From: Otatea glauca | Taxonomy: Eukaryota; Streptophyta; Magnoliopsida; Poales; Poaceae | DNA: 64,000 nucleotides | Direction of reading: 5' to 3' | Assembly: GCA_036346275.1 (NCBI GenBank) | Contig: CM070730.1 | Location: 6,448,309-6,512,308, forward strand | Shown here: positions 34,559-46,351 of the stretch, in pieces | Numbering within the stretch: the stretch's first letter is position 1 | How the letters are laid out: every line of letters starts with the position of its first letter | Notes under the pieces: generated by a model | The model's database searches: none | Seen by the model: only the letters and a program-made list of their open reading frames with translations | Told to the model about the DNA's origin: nothing | Made by a program: the position numbers and the translations under genes

Positions 34559-36035
34559 TATGTGTAGCATGTGTGTGCACGTATTAGGTGAGTACGGTAT
34601 AAGTCCGTCTTGTACCTGAAAAAAATGAATGATGTCCTATGCGGCATGGACCGATAGAGAGAGGGAAAGGCGTCAGCACACTGGAGTTGAATAGAGTAGT
34701 AGAGTGAAAAGAATGATGCCGTGTTGCCGTGCATGACTGATGGATGGGGTAACAGCAGAGCACTGCGCCCATGCGTTTCTTTTCTCGGCTGCACTTTTGC
34801 TGTTGTGCTGCTGCGAAAGGAGCAATCGATGAGTAGCAGAGGCTAACAAAGGAGCACCGGCTGCCACGGGACGGGACAGAATAAGTTCCCTCGTAGGCGT
34901 GCCCGGTGAGGGTGAAAAGTGGTTCAGGCAGCAAGGGGCAGGGGATTAATTAAGCGTGGACAGGTGCTGAGAACGACCTCGCGTCGCGTGTGCGTGCCTG
35001 ACCAGTGACGGATGCGTTAGTCGTCGCGCAAGCTAGGTTTCGTCGGAGGCGTTGTACCAAACCAAACCTAGGCTACTTATCGATCGAGGACTTTGCCCTG
35101 CGACCGGTACGGCACTTGCTGATGTGCTGGTGCCGGCATTTTCCACGGGTAGAAAATAAAGCTACCCTTTACTGTACGTACGAGTAGCTCTGAGGAAAAA
35201 GAAAAGGTATAGCAACGTTTTCCCGATGAGAAATCGTTCGAAGAAGCTACCACTCCCGTAGTTTGTTACGAAGGAAAGGATGCAACGCAACCGTAGGCCG
35301 GGCGGCAGCCTGCCAATCCACCGCCGCCTAGGGGAAACCGCACGGCACGACCCGGCCACGGCCAGGTTGGTGTTTCCGGCCGCCGCTGAGTTACGGCAGC
35401 GACCGCGTGGCTTGGGTGTTAGCGCGACAACGGGAAAGAAAGCCCAGCCCAATCGCTCGTGCGTGCTGCACGGCTGGTGTGACCGTGCCGAGGCCCCGTT
35501 TCTGTGGCCGCGCACTCGCTCGTGCCGCCGCCGGCGAGGCGAATTGTGGGCTTCCCTATCCCATGCGTCTAGCCGTGGCTACAACGTACTGCAAACCAAA
35601 GCGCCCACGGTTCATACAAGCCCATCCGTCGTTCAACTGCAAGGGGTTCTGCCCAACCCAACTATCCATTGATTCGCAGTTGTTCTACGAATCGCCATTT
35701 TTCTCTCTTTTTCAAGGCTGACTGGCCATTTGGATCAGGTTCACGGCACCCTGCCCGCCCTGCAAAAAATAAATAAAATGTGTAGCGCAGGCTCAGTATC
35801 AACAATTACTCCCATCTGAGTACAATCCTCAACTCTCAAGGGCTCTCCACTCCATAGTTATATCAACATGCTATCCCAACGGCTGGTCAACACAGCAGAA
35901 ACACGTAACTGAAGGCAGGCACTAACCACAAACGTATACCATGAAAGGAATGTCACAGGATGATAATGATTATTACAGAACGCATGCAATAGGTAACATT
36001 CTTTTGCAGGCGTAAAAAAAAGTCGTATAGCAAAA
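34559..36035. other. Intergenic DNA, no gene supported
   Basis: 34560-35770 is locally GC-rich with several overlapping open frames on both strands (the longest about 130 codons, at 35280). None shows a recognisable domain or splice-consistent partner. 35770-36035 is probably the 3' UTR of the uL18 gene. Confidence 0.4.
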
Positions 36036-37460
36036 TTAGTCAAGATAAACTTTCACATTGATGCCGTTGTCGATCAGCGACTGAACCACCGCCCTTATCT
36101 TCCCCTCGAACTTGTCCCGTTCCCTCGGCGTGTATGTACAGGTGTAGACATCAGCCTCCTTCGCCCTCTCTGCCAGGAAACGGCCCACGGCTAGGCAGGC
36201 CGGTATGTCGGACCTCGACTTGAGGACTTCTTTGATATCCTTTGAGTTCGTCCCAGCAACCGCGACCTGCCTGCACGTCGTGCGGTGCGTGAGGGATGCC
36301 GAGACAAAGCGCTTGGAAATGAAGACGTCAAGCGTGAAGGGCTCCATATATGCGATGGTACGCTGCTTGAAAGAAATGTGCTTGTGTGGGTTCTTTGATC
36401 TTTTCTCCTTCTTGTATGTGTATGGTCTGCTATTGTCTTCGTCCACAAAGTCCTCCACACCAAAGAAGCTCCTGGAATAGCTTAAGATCTGGAAAGAAAA
36501 TGCATAATTAAAAAAACCATCAGCGAGTGAATCTGAAAAAAAAATGCAAGACACATAATCACCATTGTCATCACTATTCAGGGTAACTGTATCTAGATAA
36601 CTTAATTGTGGGTTCCATTGCATCTTAGGTAAATGAATTGTTCAGTTCATATTTAGCATGTATACATGCAGGACCTATACATGATTGCAAAATGATTGAA
36701 AGATTTTTATTAGAGTAACAGAAGAAACTTTAAACATTAAGAAACATGGGATCAAATTTTAAAAATATGCATTCACTGCAAGTGTTGCAAGATGAATTTC
36801 AGTATCGCATGCCCATAGGATGTATCTATTTTCGTCTACCTATCATCAACCATGGCAGTAAGGATTTAGCTTAGTTCTTGGAATCGGCACTTGCCAACCA
36901 AACTCTTATTGGCTATCTCAAAGTAGAGATGGTTACATTGCCATTTGAGCCAGGAGTGATATATATGTCATCGGTATCTCATTTTTCAAACCCAAACGTG
37001 AAGTGTGAAGTGCAACACTACGGGAATTATAGAAAACAAAATGCTCCACACACTTTCTCCGTAGTCCAGACAGGGAGGGGACATAAAACAACCATTAGCT
37101 CCAACTAAAGGATATAACATCAGGACCTTTCATCCTCAAAAATCAAAAGTAGTACAACAAAACTACTTCACCATCGGTATCTGCATCTTCGCACAATTCA
37201 TTTATTAATCGTTTGGACTTGCCTATCCTAACAAAAGTGAAGGTAAATGGGTTTGTTCATTCCATACTAAAGCATTGCAACAGCAAATCACTCTCAAGGG
37301 TTAACTTTAAGTACTGAGGGATAGCAGTCAGATAATGAGCATTAGTTACCTGCCCACTGTGAAATCGACTCTGACAAGCATAGAGTACTGCAGCTGGATG
37401 TCCATTCTGTAGCACATGCGCCCCTCTCCTCCATGTCTGGTTCAACATGTTCTTCAGCAT
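36036..37460 (-). CDS. Ribosomal protein uL18 family, probably mitochondrial
   Basis: Two minus-strand exons, 37460-37350 (37 codons) and 36488-36036 (150 codons plus stop), join in phase 0 across gtaact...ttccag, giving 187 aa. Exon 1 (MLKNMLNQTWRRGAHVLQNG.. ending SRFHSGQ) is Arg-rich, lacks acidic residues and looks like a mitochondrial presequence. Exon 2 contains the L18p/L5e-type core: HISFKQRTIAYMEPFTLDVF, SKRFVSASLTHR, VAVAGTNSKDIKEVLKSR, IPACLAVGRFLAERAKEADV and the C-terminal GKIRAVVQSLIDNGINV. uL18 binds 5S rRNA in large ribosomal subunits; plant mitochondria retain a 5S rRNA. Organelle location is inferred only from the N-terminus. A hAT-like CAGGGGCGGA terminus lies 95 bp upstream of the start codon. 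Confidence 0.88.
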
Positions 37461-37555
37461 CTTTTACCCAAACAACTGACAAAGCTCAACAAAATCAGAA
37501 CAGGAATAAGGCGTATGTCGCCTTGCCTCGAGATGATGGATCTGTATGAAACAAT

Positions 37556-38380
37556 CAGGGGCGGACCTAACGTGGGGCATGGGGGTTCAGTTGAACCCCC
37601 AAAAATTTTGGAAAATAAACTGCTATTAGTACTGCAGCACACAACAAACTACACGGATTGGAGTAGAAAGAAAGATTGGGATGGACCCCCACGAGGATGT
37701 TGACGGGGGATCTCCGGCTGGAGCTCACAGCGCCGGCCACCGGAGAAGAGGGAGGGGGAGATCTAGAGAACGGTGGAAACGAAGGAAGGGGAGGAGAAGA
37801 GCTCACCGCGCCGACCGCCGGAGAAGGGGGAGGGGGAGATCTGGAGAACGGTGGAAACGAAGGAAGGGGAGGAGAAGAGCTCACCGCGCCGGCCGCCGGA
37901 GAAGGGGGACGCGAACGGTGGGAACGAAGAGAAGAGGCGGAGAACGTCTCGGTAGCTCGGTGGAAACGAAGGAAGGGGAGGAGAAGAGCTTACCGTGCCG
38001 GCCGCCGGAGAAGGAGACGCGAACGGTGGGAACGAAGAGAAAAGGCGGAGAACGTCTCGGTAGCCCGTTTTGGGAGGGCGACGCGATGTCCGGAAGAAGG
38101 TATCGTCTTACTTTGGACGCGAAACGACTCCTGCCACCGAGGTTTCAAATTTTATTTTATTTTCAGAATATATCTTAGAGGAAACCGAAATCTAAAATTT
38201 CAATCAGGTTTTAAAATTTCGGTCGAAATTCGGACGTAACTCAAAATACAAAATTAAAATCCGATAAATTTGAAACCAAAATGTCCAAAGTTTCGGTGAT
38301 TTTCGACCTCATGTGAAATGGTCTCCCAAACTAGAAAAACTTGAAAAAAAATAGTACACACCCAGCCTTCTAGCTCGATT
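37556..38380. repeat. Minisatellite of 78 bp units in a possible hAT-derived segment
   Basis: The segment opens CAGGGGCGGACCTA, a hAT (Tip100-type) terminus, preceded by gaaacaat, but no matching right end was found. From about 37720 to 38060 it contains units around gagaacggtggaaacgaagg and aagagctcaccgcgccg. The first two full units are exactly 78 bp apart (37760 and 37838), that is 26 codons, followed by shortened variants. Because 78 is divisible by three, frames stay open (for example 37676-38239), but no known domain is encoded. A degenerate related sequence is at about 45110-45215. Confidence 0.7.
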
Positions 38381-38406
38381 GGTAGAGCCACTTCATCCCA
38401 GTCTTA

Positions 38407-38635
38407 GGGCCTGTTTGGTACGGCTCCAGCTCCACCAGATTCATGGATCTGGTGGAGCTGGGTATTTGTAGCTCCACAGATCCGTGAAGCTGGATTTGTG
38501 CGTATATTAAGAGTGTTTAGGTAGGTCATTTTATTTAATTTTAGACTAAAAATATAATTTTAATTCTATTTATTTTAGCCTACAAGATTCAGATTTGAGG
38601 TGGAGCCAGAATCTGAAGCTCTACCAAACAGGGCC
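38407..38635. mobile_element. Tourist-like MITE, copy B
   Basis: Perfect terminal repeats GGGCCTGTTTGGTA / TACCAAACAGGGCC are flanked by TTA on both sides (38404-38406 and 38636-38638). The interior matches the MITEs at 14560 and 57360. It interrupts a tRNA-like word, agctcgattggtagagc (38373-38389), whose continuation after the MITE is not convincingly tRNA. Confidence 0.92.
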
Positions 38636-38638
38636 TTA

Positions 38639-39949
38639 GTCGTGATTTCTTCGTAAAAAATACTTCTCTAATTAAACAAAACAAAGAGAACAACTAGTCA
38701 TCAGTTACTCAAAATTCTAGCATTGAATTTATATCGAACCTTTTTATTTGCTCATACCCGTTCTTATTATAACTACAAACCATAGCAATCCTAATTGGCA
38801 ACCAGCATCTCTGTCCCCCACCCCACAAGACACCCCTACCATGTGGCAACAGGGTGCAGAGGTCCTAAAAGAAGCTCACATACCCCTACGACAGGCATGT
38901 CGGGAAGGGGAACATCACACTGTCCTTGATTCGGAGGCAACCTGCAAGGATACCCACATAGATTAAAAAATATGTTTAATTATATTTTAAAAAATAATGT
39001 GACTTTATTTATTAATTTATAAGTATTTATATATTTTTTAAAATGTAACTTCAAAAATTCTATCCAAACTTATAGATTTAGGTTTTAGTCCCAACGTATA
39101 AGAAAAGAATATATTTATAAACAAAATAATATATTTATGATTTTAATCAAGTCTCCATAGGGCCTCGTGTGGGGAAGGCGACTCCATCCCCACGCCACTA
39201 GTGCAGCGGAGGCCAAACCTTGTTCCCCCGTGCAAGGAGATCAATCCCCCTCCCTCGCCTGACTCCACTAAATAGGAATTTCCCCACGGGCCCGTCCCAT
39301 AGAGGAAATTGTCATTCCTACTATCTACCACTTGATACATCGTCTCAACCATATGCTGTCTTCCTAAGACCTAACGTGCCATTCATGATTGTCTCTCGTC
39401 CCCTTAACACCTTTTGTTTCTCCTCTTACATACCCACAGCCAGAGGAGCCACCGCCACTTTGCCGCCTCTCTCTATTGTTGGAGATTCTAGTGAATCCAA
39501 ATTCTAAATTGGGTAAACTTGAACACTGTCCTATCAGACTACCGAACAAGTCAAACCCAAAATCGGGTGAACTTGAGCCCTAGTCTTATCAGACCGTCAG
39601 ACAAGTTGAAGGTCTTGTCGGCCTAAGCATAAAATGTGGTGCAAATCCAATGGTAAGGAATTCGATTTATTTTCTAAGATATTTAGTTGAATATTATTTA
39701 ACAATTAGTCTTAAATTATAGAGTAATATCTTTTTTATCAAACAGAGTAACATCTAACCATACAATTTTATATATATACTTATTTGCACAACAATTGTTA
39801 AAACTCTGGAGATTGAATAATTTTCCTCGCTACTCTATAGAGATAAACAAATATCTTATAGTTAATTTAACTAGATAATTAGGTTTCAATCTTGTTTTCC
39901 TATATATTAGGGTCTAGCACATAAGTTTATAGAAACACATATAAGCACA
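38639..39949. other. Intergenic DNA, nothing recognised
   Basis: AT-rich with a moderately GC-rich patch (39140-39600) that looks like degraded transposon sequence. No exon, RNA gene or bounded element was recognised. Confidence 0.35.
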
Positions 39950-40202
39950 CATTTGGATACAACAATATTAAAATTTTGTACCATCGCATTAAGAGCTTGA
40001 GAAAGGAATACATATCTTTTATATGTAATCTTTTCAAAATTGCATAAATAAGGTTTTGACTACTAGTTAAGATAAACGATATTTCTCAAATTGTTACATA
40101 TCTAGCTTGTGTTTAATTAGTTCTATTATACAATTTTTTGTAAACAATAGAAAAGTATATTCTTATTTTTGTGTCATTTTTTCATATGGAACGGTAGCAT
40201 GT
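39950..40202. repeat. Segmental repeat, unit 1 left part
   Basis: It matches 45510-45797 in the same orientation, sharing words such as ttgtaccatcgcatt, gaaaggaatacatatc, gcataaataa and tttaattagttctatta-type runs. Similarity stops exactly where the 40203 LTR begins, and the other copy continues through the same point. This indicates that the LTR element inserted into unit 1. Confidence 0.7.
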
Positions 40203-43200
40203 TGTAACATCCCAAAAATTTGCTTAAATATTATTTTATTGTTATTTGAGCATTTTATGATTTTCTGGAATTTATTGGAATTTTCAGGATTTATTTGAAT
40301 TGATTTTATATTAGGTGTATTGGTCTTTTTGTGAAAACTAATTATAATTATGCAAAGTTAAAATAAAATGTTGCCAAAAATATTTTATTTGAGTTCAGAA
40401 TATCTCAAAGTATTTTTGTGATTTTTCTGGGATTTTTCCTAATACTTTATTTGCCTAAAAACAATTAAATGAATTTCTAGAATTATTTTAAATAGTAAAT
40501 CGTAGAAAAATCGAGTGAACAGCACTGTTCACGCAAGTCCCAGGTTCTAGGTCGTCGAGTATGGTCCGTTGGATCAAGATCGGGCGGTTGATGGTGGGGT
40601 GGAAACCCTAATGAGTTTATCCGTTGGATTTCGCGTTCGGCTCAGATGGTGCCACGTCGCAGGAAATTGTGACCGTTGATCGCCGATCGAACAGTTGGTG
40701 GTTGTCGTCTCCCCGTAGGACTCGGAGCGCGCCATCGCCGTGTCTGAGCCAGACTCCGCCGTCGTGTGGGCCTAGGGTTTCGATTTGAGCGCGTTTGCCG
40801 AGGGTATTTAAGGAGAGGCTAGGTCCCCGAGGATTGCCAGCTCATGCCGCATTTTTCCCCAAAGCGCCGTCACCAGAGCCGCCATCGTTATTGCGTAAGA
40901 GCTCGATGTGGTAGGGGACGCAGCCGCCGTGGTTTTCGTCATGATTCATTGCTGTCAAGCCGTCTTGGTCGCCTTTGGTACCAGATCTGGGTTGCCCGCG
41001 TTGCGCTGCGTCGAACCTGTGAGGAAACGTTGCCGGAAAGCTGCGTCATCACCGTGAAGGTTGTCTTCTTCCCCGCTACCGGTAAAGCATCGCCGCCATG
41101 ACGCCATCGTCGGGTTGGAGCTTCGTCGACCGTCGGATCGAAAGCGAGTGTCTCAGATCAAGCTACGTCGCCCATCAACAGTAAAGCTCATCTGTAAGCA
41201 AGCACTGTTGGATCTAATCGCACAGTCAGGTTTTCACCGCATCGCAGTTAGCCGCTGTCGTTCGATCTGATCAGACCCGTGGATGTGCGTCGCGTGTCGA
41301 GCATCGGCACGGGCGACAGCGCAGCCAATACGATGGCGCCGCGTGTCGGGCACGGGGCCGAAGCGTCGTGCACCGTGGTCCAGCGCCACACCGTGGACCA
41401 AGTCTATAGACCATGACACATGGCGCATCGTGTTTGATCTCGGATCTTCGCTGACGTCACAATTGTATTTTCCGTTGGAAAATAATTCGATTGGAAATTC
41501 TGCGATGCTGATGCCATCGTGAGGTCACGCTGATGTCATAAATGCGGTTTTTCAGTATAAAAATAATTCAGGAAAATCGGATTTTCTAATTTTTGTATTT
41601 TCAAAATTAGTTCAATCTTTGAAAGGCTATAACTTTTTGCATTTTAACTCGAATTTGGGTGATTCAAATTTCTAAAAATCTATAAAATTAAGATCTATTT
41701 AATGGTGAATTTTATTTGATTTTTGGAGTTCATTTGCTCTCTATTTTGATATTTATTTGCTTTTCTCCTTCGGTACGCGTAGACGTTGAATTGTGTGATG
41801 CTTCGGAGAAGGATCCGTCAACTCAAGATCAAGTTTTAGAGCAATACCAGAACCTATTCCAAGGCAAGTTGTGCTTGATCATGTTGAACCCGTGTTTATA
41901 AAATCGCTATATTGATTTACTTTAATGCATGCTATTTCATGTATACAATGGTTTCAAATTAAAGTGGGATCTAGTTAATTCACCAATTGATCTATACCCT
42001 ACATTGTCATTTGTTTGCCTGATCTATTGTCAACCTAGATTGGTTCATTATAGTTGGTTAATGCTAAAATCAACATGGAAGGTTAGACAGTGTTAGTTGC
42101 TTAGCCATGCCACATCATCACATGTACATGAATCATAAATGATTAATCTTGACTAATTGAATATGGAACAATGATGTGAACTTGTGTGTCATGTGAGATC
42201 ACACAATGAGATTGAGTTGTAGTGGCGAGTCATGTCACGCAACGATGTTGAATTATTGATGGCACATGGTGCTTGGTAATCAACTGGGGTGGTAATCACT
42301 TAGATTGGGGCAAGTGACATAGGTCGAGTATGCCAAGGTGGGTCCGATGGGCAGTAGGTATGTGGAAGTCTTGCTTCGATCATCCTAAGGACTTTACCTT
42401 GCAAGTCTTTGACCTGAGTCGATCATGCAACCACATGTCTAGTATGGGACAGCCTAGCTGATTAATTTACAATGTCTTAGTTTGATACTATCATTGGCAG
42501 TGTGAGTTCCCGAGTTATAAAGTAATTCACAAGGCGCAAGAGGGGTCCCTGATTGTGGTTTTGAGACCCACTAGTGTTGAAACCTTAGCGGGTAGTATCA
42601 GGTTAAGGTAGTGCATTGTAAATGCTTTGTTATAATCACTCGCCTTTGTGGTGTATGGTTGTATCGTGTGGGTAAAGTGCATAACCTCTGCAGAGTGTGA
42701 ATCTATTCGGATAGCCGTGCTCGCGGTATTGAGCAATGCTCAGAAATTATAGTTAAGGGTTAGCTTAATTAAATGGAAAACTTGGTTGGGATAGTGGAAT
42801 TGCCATGTGAAAGGTTGAACTTGACTTAGAGTTGGAAACTTGGTTTACTTGAGAAATGTTGAATCTATCTATTACTGTTATTTGCTTTACAGTCTTTACA
42901 ATCTATTTATTGTATTTGTTTATAAATGCTGCTTATTGCAAAATAGCCATAATAGCCTTTTCCCTTGGAATAAGTCTTGTATATAGTTACATAGAATTGC
43001 ATTCTGTGCACAACTTGTTGAGTACTTTAAGTACTCACCCTTGCCAAATAACAACAATCAACAGTTGAAGAGTCTACAACTTTGTTGGAGGAGGAGTTCC
43101 AGGAGGACGCGAGTCGTTAGGGTCCGAGCCTTGTCGGTTGCCTGTGGTGAACTATTGAGCCATCTACGTCTTCTACTTTTCGCTGCTTATTTCTTAGTTT

Positions 43201-43404
43201 ATATTTCAAGTCTAGCCCTGCGTGGCTTAATAATGTAAGTTGGTCATAAGATCATACACTTAGCTATATCAATAAATGGATTATTATTATTATCGTTGAG
43301 TATGATGTGATATGTACCAATGTTAAGCTGTGTGCACTAGCGTTGATCCTGGGACTAGTGCGGCAAACACAGTGGGTTCGAATCAGTGGATTCGGGTTCT
43401 TACA
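40203..43404 (+). repeat. 5' LTR of a Ty3/gypsy-like (LARD-like) retroelement
   Basis: The sequence starts TGTAACATCCCAAA and ends GATTCGGGTTCTTACA, typical ends of large grass gypsy/LARD LTRs, giving about 3.2 kb. A primer-binding-site-like gtggcatcatagta (compare tggtatcagagc, initiator Met tRNA) follows within 4 bp. The many short open frames within (for example 40844-41522) are LTR sequence. GC-rich 40650-41450 resembles the transcribed R/U5 part of such LTRs. Confidence 0.65.
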
Positions 43405-43588
43405 GAGGTGGCATCATAGTATACTGACTGAAGGTCTTGGCCCTAGATAGCATGGTGGTGTCCTAGGTGTGTCCAAAATTATTTTCTAAAGAAAAATCTA
43501 AATTTGACTAACAAGACAATCTTAACTCTTCTTATTTTCTACTTCTCACCTTTCTGAATTTATCGTTTTTCGTTGCCGTTTCGGGTGG

Positions 43589-44400
43589 ATGACTTATTCA
43601 AAGTTCTTTGTGGAGCAAATGCCGATCATCCCAACCTTTGAGGAGAGAGAGGGTGGCTATGCCAAGGAGCTGTGGAGAGTTCTTCAGATGCTTGGAGGTT
43701 TCTATCGTCCACTTTACCGAGGAGGCAGCTGGTCAGTTAATGGTGTGCACCGAGGGTTCATTTGCAAGTTGACTATCTACGCTCGAGAGAACGGGAGCGC
43801 CAGCAGGCTGATCCACATCACCGTGAGGAGGTTCTTGTACGAGGTTGGAATGTAGGAAGCTGCTTGACTTGCACTTCGCCGCATCTGCCATGACTACGCT
43901 GACGAGCTTCACGACACGGTGTTCAGGCTTCACCCTACTGTACGAGCGAGCCGGCGTCGACGGATCGAGGAGGACGAGTGTGCTACTGCGTTACACCTTG
44001 CGGAGTTTGCTCTCGCCCAGGAGGAGCATATGAGAGAGACCACACAGGAGCTGGAGATGGTGTACAAGGCGCTGAGGGTGACAGAGCAGGAGCTTTAGGA
44101 GACTCGTGCCGCAGTCGCTGAGGTGATCACCGTGTTAGAGGAGGCTTTACGAGAGGCTGAAGGCCAAGCAGCTCAGGGAGCTCAGGACGCTCAGGAGCCA
44201 GTTGAGGTAGCCGAAGAAGAGGAGGAGGACCCCGAGGAGGTTAAGTTCGAGCCAGAGGAGCACGATGTACGTGTGGACGTGGAGGTTCCAGTCGAGGGTC
44301 ATCAGGATAGGTTTGTGTCCATGCCGGCCCACCCACCGGTGTATGCACTGGGTCAGCCTCAGCCAGGATGGCTGGATGAGTGAGAGTCTTAGTTGAGTTG
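43589..44400 (+). pseudogene. Degenerate gag-like reading frame of the LARD-like element
   Basis: Frame 1 (43589-43855) reads MTYSKFFVEQMPIIPTFEER then YAKELWRVLQMLGGFYRPLY..HRGFICKLTIYAR. After a frame change, DTVFRLHPTV..EEDECATALHLAEFALAQEE leads into a glutamate-rich coiled-coil-like segment interrupted by one TAG (44097-44099). It ends at 44383 with PPVYALGQPQPGWLDE. The arrangement resembles the short structural ORF of grass LARD/gypsy derivatives. No protease, reverse transcriptase or integrase and no 3' LTR follow; the element ends abruptly near 44400. Confidence 0.6.
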
Positions 44401-45228
44401 AGACTCAAGTGTTGAGTCGCGTCTTTAAGAAAAGAGCAAAGTGTAATTGCTAGATATCAACTTTAAAAAAGAGTGACTTGTAATATATATATGCTAAAAT
44501 AAAGTGTATTATTTTTAAACTATAGGGTACTAGTTTAGTTGTCTAAATACTTAGCGTGTTAATCCCTCTAAATTCTATTTTAAATGACATCACATATTTT
44601 CATGGTAAAAATAATAATTTTAAGAAAATATTTTTTATTAGAATTGTTAATCTAGATCAATATAATTGTCGAATGTTATAAATTTTTATTGCACATGTTC
44701 TGAAATGTCACTTAAAAAGAACAAAAGAATATTTAGCTACATTGAAAAGATATTATAATATTTTATTCCGAACAGCCATTAGTAAAGATATTTGTCTGCC
44801 ACTTAAAACAATCAATTTAGTGGGATCATCATAAAGACATGAACTAACAAATTTAAGTTAGGGCATGAAATGCAAAATCCTACCGCATTGATCTAGGAAA
44901 ACAAGAAAAGATTTTGAAGCCACTTCTGCAAATCTAAAAAATTCTCTAGTTTAGTTCACTACTGCCCCCCTTGGTGGCGGCGCCGCGTCACCGAGGAAGA
45001 CACCGTGGAGGACGACCCTTAGTTAGCGAATGGAGAAATGGAGTATGCCCGATGCCAATTTGTGATAGACTAAGATTATCGCCTGATGCCGCAGAGGACA
45101 TCCCTTGATTAGCTCACCGCACTGGCCACAAAAGATGGGGAGGCAAACGGTGAAAACAAAGAGAAGCCTAGGAAGCGAGAGGGGAGAGAGCTCAAGAATA
45201 ACAGAGGGGAAGGAACGAAGGATGGGAA

Positions 45229-45418
45229 GTAACGATTTACTTCGCTGTTGGCCGTACCTAAAAATCGAACAACTTATATATGAAACGGTTTACTTCGGTT
45301 CTTGCTGTCACTCGTCAGTTGATCTAAAAATCTAACCGATTATATATGAAACGGTTTACTTCGGTGCTTGCTGTCACTCGTCAGTTGATCTAAAAATCTA
45401 ACCGCTTATATATGAAAC
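45229..45418 (+). repeat. 66 bp tandem repeat, about three units
   Basis: The units end ttatatatgaaac at 45286, 45352 and 45418, an exact 66 bp period. The last two are nearly identical (cttgctgtcactcgtcagtt, then gatctaaaaatctaaccg); the first is diverged. No coding function is evident. Confidence 0.9.
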
Positions 45419-45509
45419 AGACGATGTGGATAGAGTAAAGATATAGTTTGTCCTTAGATCACAGAAGGAGAGAATGCGTTTCTATAATATTCAGTCTTGG
45501 GCGTGAGTA

Positions 45510-45797
45510 AATATTTGGATATAGCAATATAAAAATTCTTGTACCATCGCATTGATAGCTTTAGAAAGGAATACACATCTTATATATCTTTTATATACAT
45601 TCTTTCCAAAATCGCATAAATAAAGTTTTGACCATTAGTTATGATATATGATTTTTCTCAAATTGTTGTGTGCATAGTGTGCACTAATTTATTTTGTTAG
45701 CTATATTTGTGTTTAGTTAGTTCTATTACATAATTTCTTTTAAACAATATAAAAGTGTATAATTATTTTTGTGTTTTATATAGAAATGAAAGCATGT
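45510..45797. repeat. Segmental repeat, unit 2 left part
   Basis: A direct-orientation copy of 39950-40202 with moderate divergence and small insertions. It runs on without interruption into 45798-45880, which represents the sequence at the empty retroelement insertion site. Confidence 0.7.
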
Positions 45798-45879
45798 ACC
45801 ATACCATCCCTTCTTCTTGTAATATAAGTCTATTTTCATGGAAAGCATAGTACCACAATATAAGTCTACAGAAAAACTC

Positions 45880-46351
45880 TATATAACACTCTAAACTTTG
45901 CTTGAAAATCTGTCCGACACCCTGTCCTATGAAACCAGACATTTAACCCTCCGAACTTTGCAATCCGATTCAAATAACACCCTTACTCAATTTCACATAG
46001 TGGTATTGCCCGTGTGGCATGATGAGTGGGTGGTTTGCCACATATAGTGATATGTTGGGCAAGTTTAGGTGAATTATAGGTGAGGCTCACACGGGCTTCT
46101 ATTCCAAATCGAAATAGAGAGAAATGGAGCTACAGGGCCTAACAGCCATGGAAGCATGATTAGGAGCTTGGAAGGGGAGAAGCCCATATATATAGGTCCC
46201 ACCTGTCATTGACCTAACTTGGCCAGGGTGTCATCCTACATAGCTAAACCGCCTACTCACTGTGTCACGCGAGCAATACCATCCTACATATTTGGTTTCA
46301 TAGTTCAGGGTTCCGGTCAGACTTTCGACCAAAGTTCGGGGTATTATATGG
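45880..46351. mobile_element. Long-TIR MITE (MULE-like), copy 1
   Basis: The ends are imperfect inverted repeats of about 60 bp: tatataacactctaaacttt..tatgaaacca on the left pairs with tgg.ttcatagttcag..aaagttcggggtattata on the right. The interior, with agcaataccat/tggtattgccc words, matches the element at 54802-55304. There is no coding capacity, and the exact ends and target duplication are not resolved. Confidence 0.65.

Noticed and set aside
35280..35672. 130-codon GC-rich open frame
   Set aside because: It overlaps equally long frames on the other strand and has no recognisable domain, splice partners or conserved motif. Probably chance in GC-rich DNA.
38371..38406. Possible tRNA gene split by the Tourist MITE (agctcgattggtagagc A-box-like word)
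   Set aside because: The sequence after the MITE (gtcgtgatttcttcg) does not complete an anticodon/T arm, so an ancestral tRNA cannot be supported.
40844..41522. Cluster of open frames in GC-rich DNA
   Set aside because: These lie within the 3.2 kb LTR of the gypsy-like element and are best explained as LTR sequence.
45229..45418. CRISPR-like array
   Set aside because: The repeats are contiguous 66 bp units without unique spacers, in a plant nuclear context; this is a simple tandem repeat.
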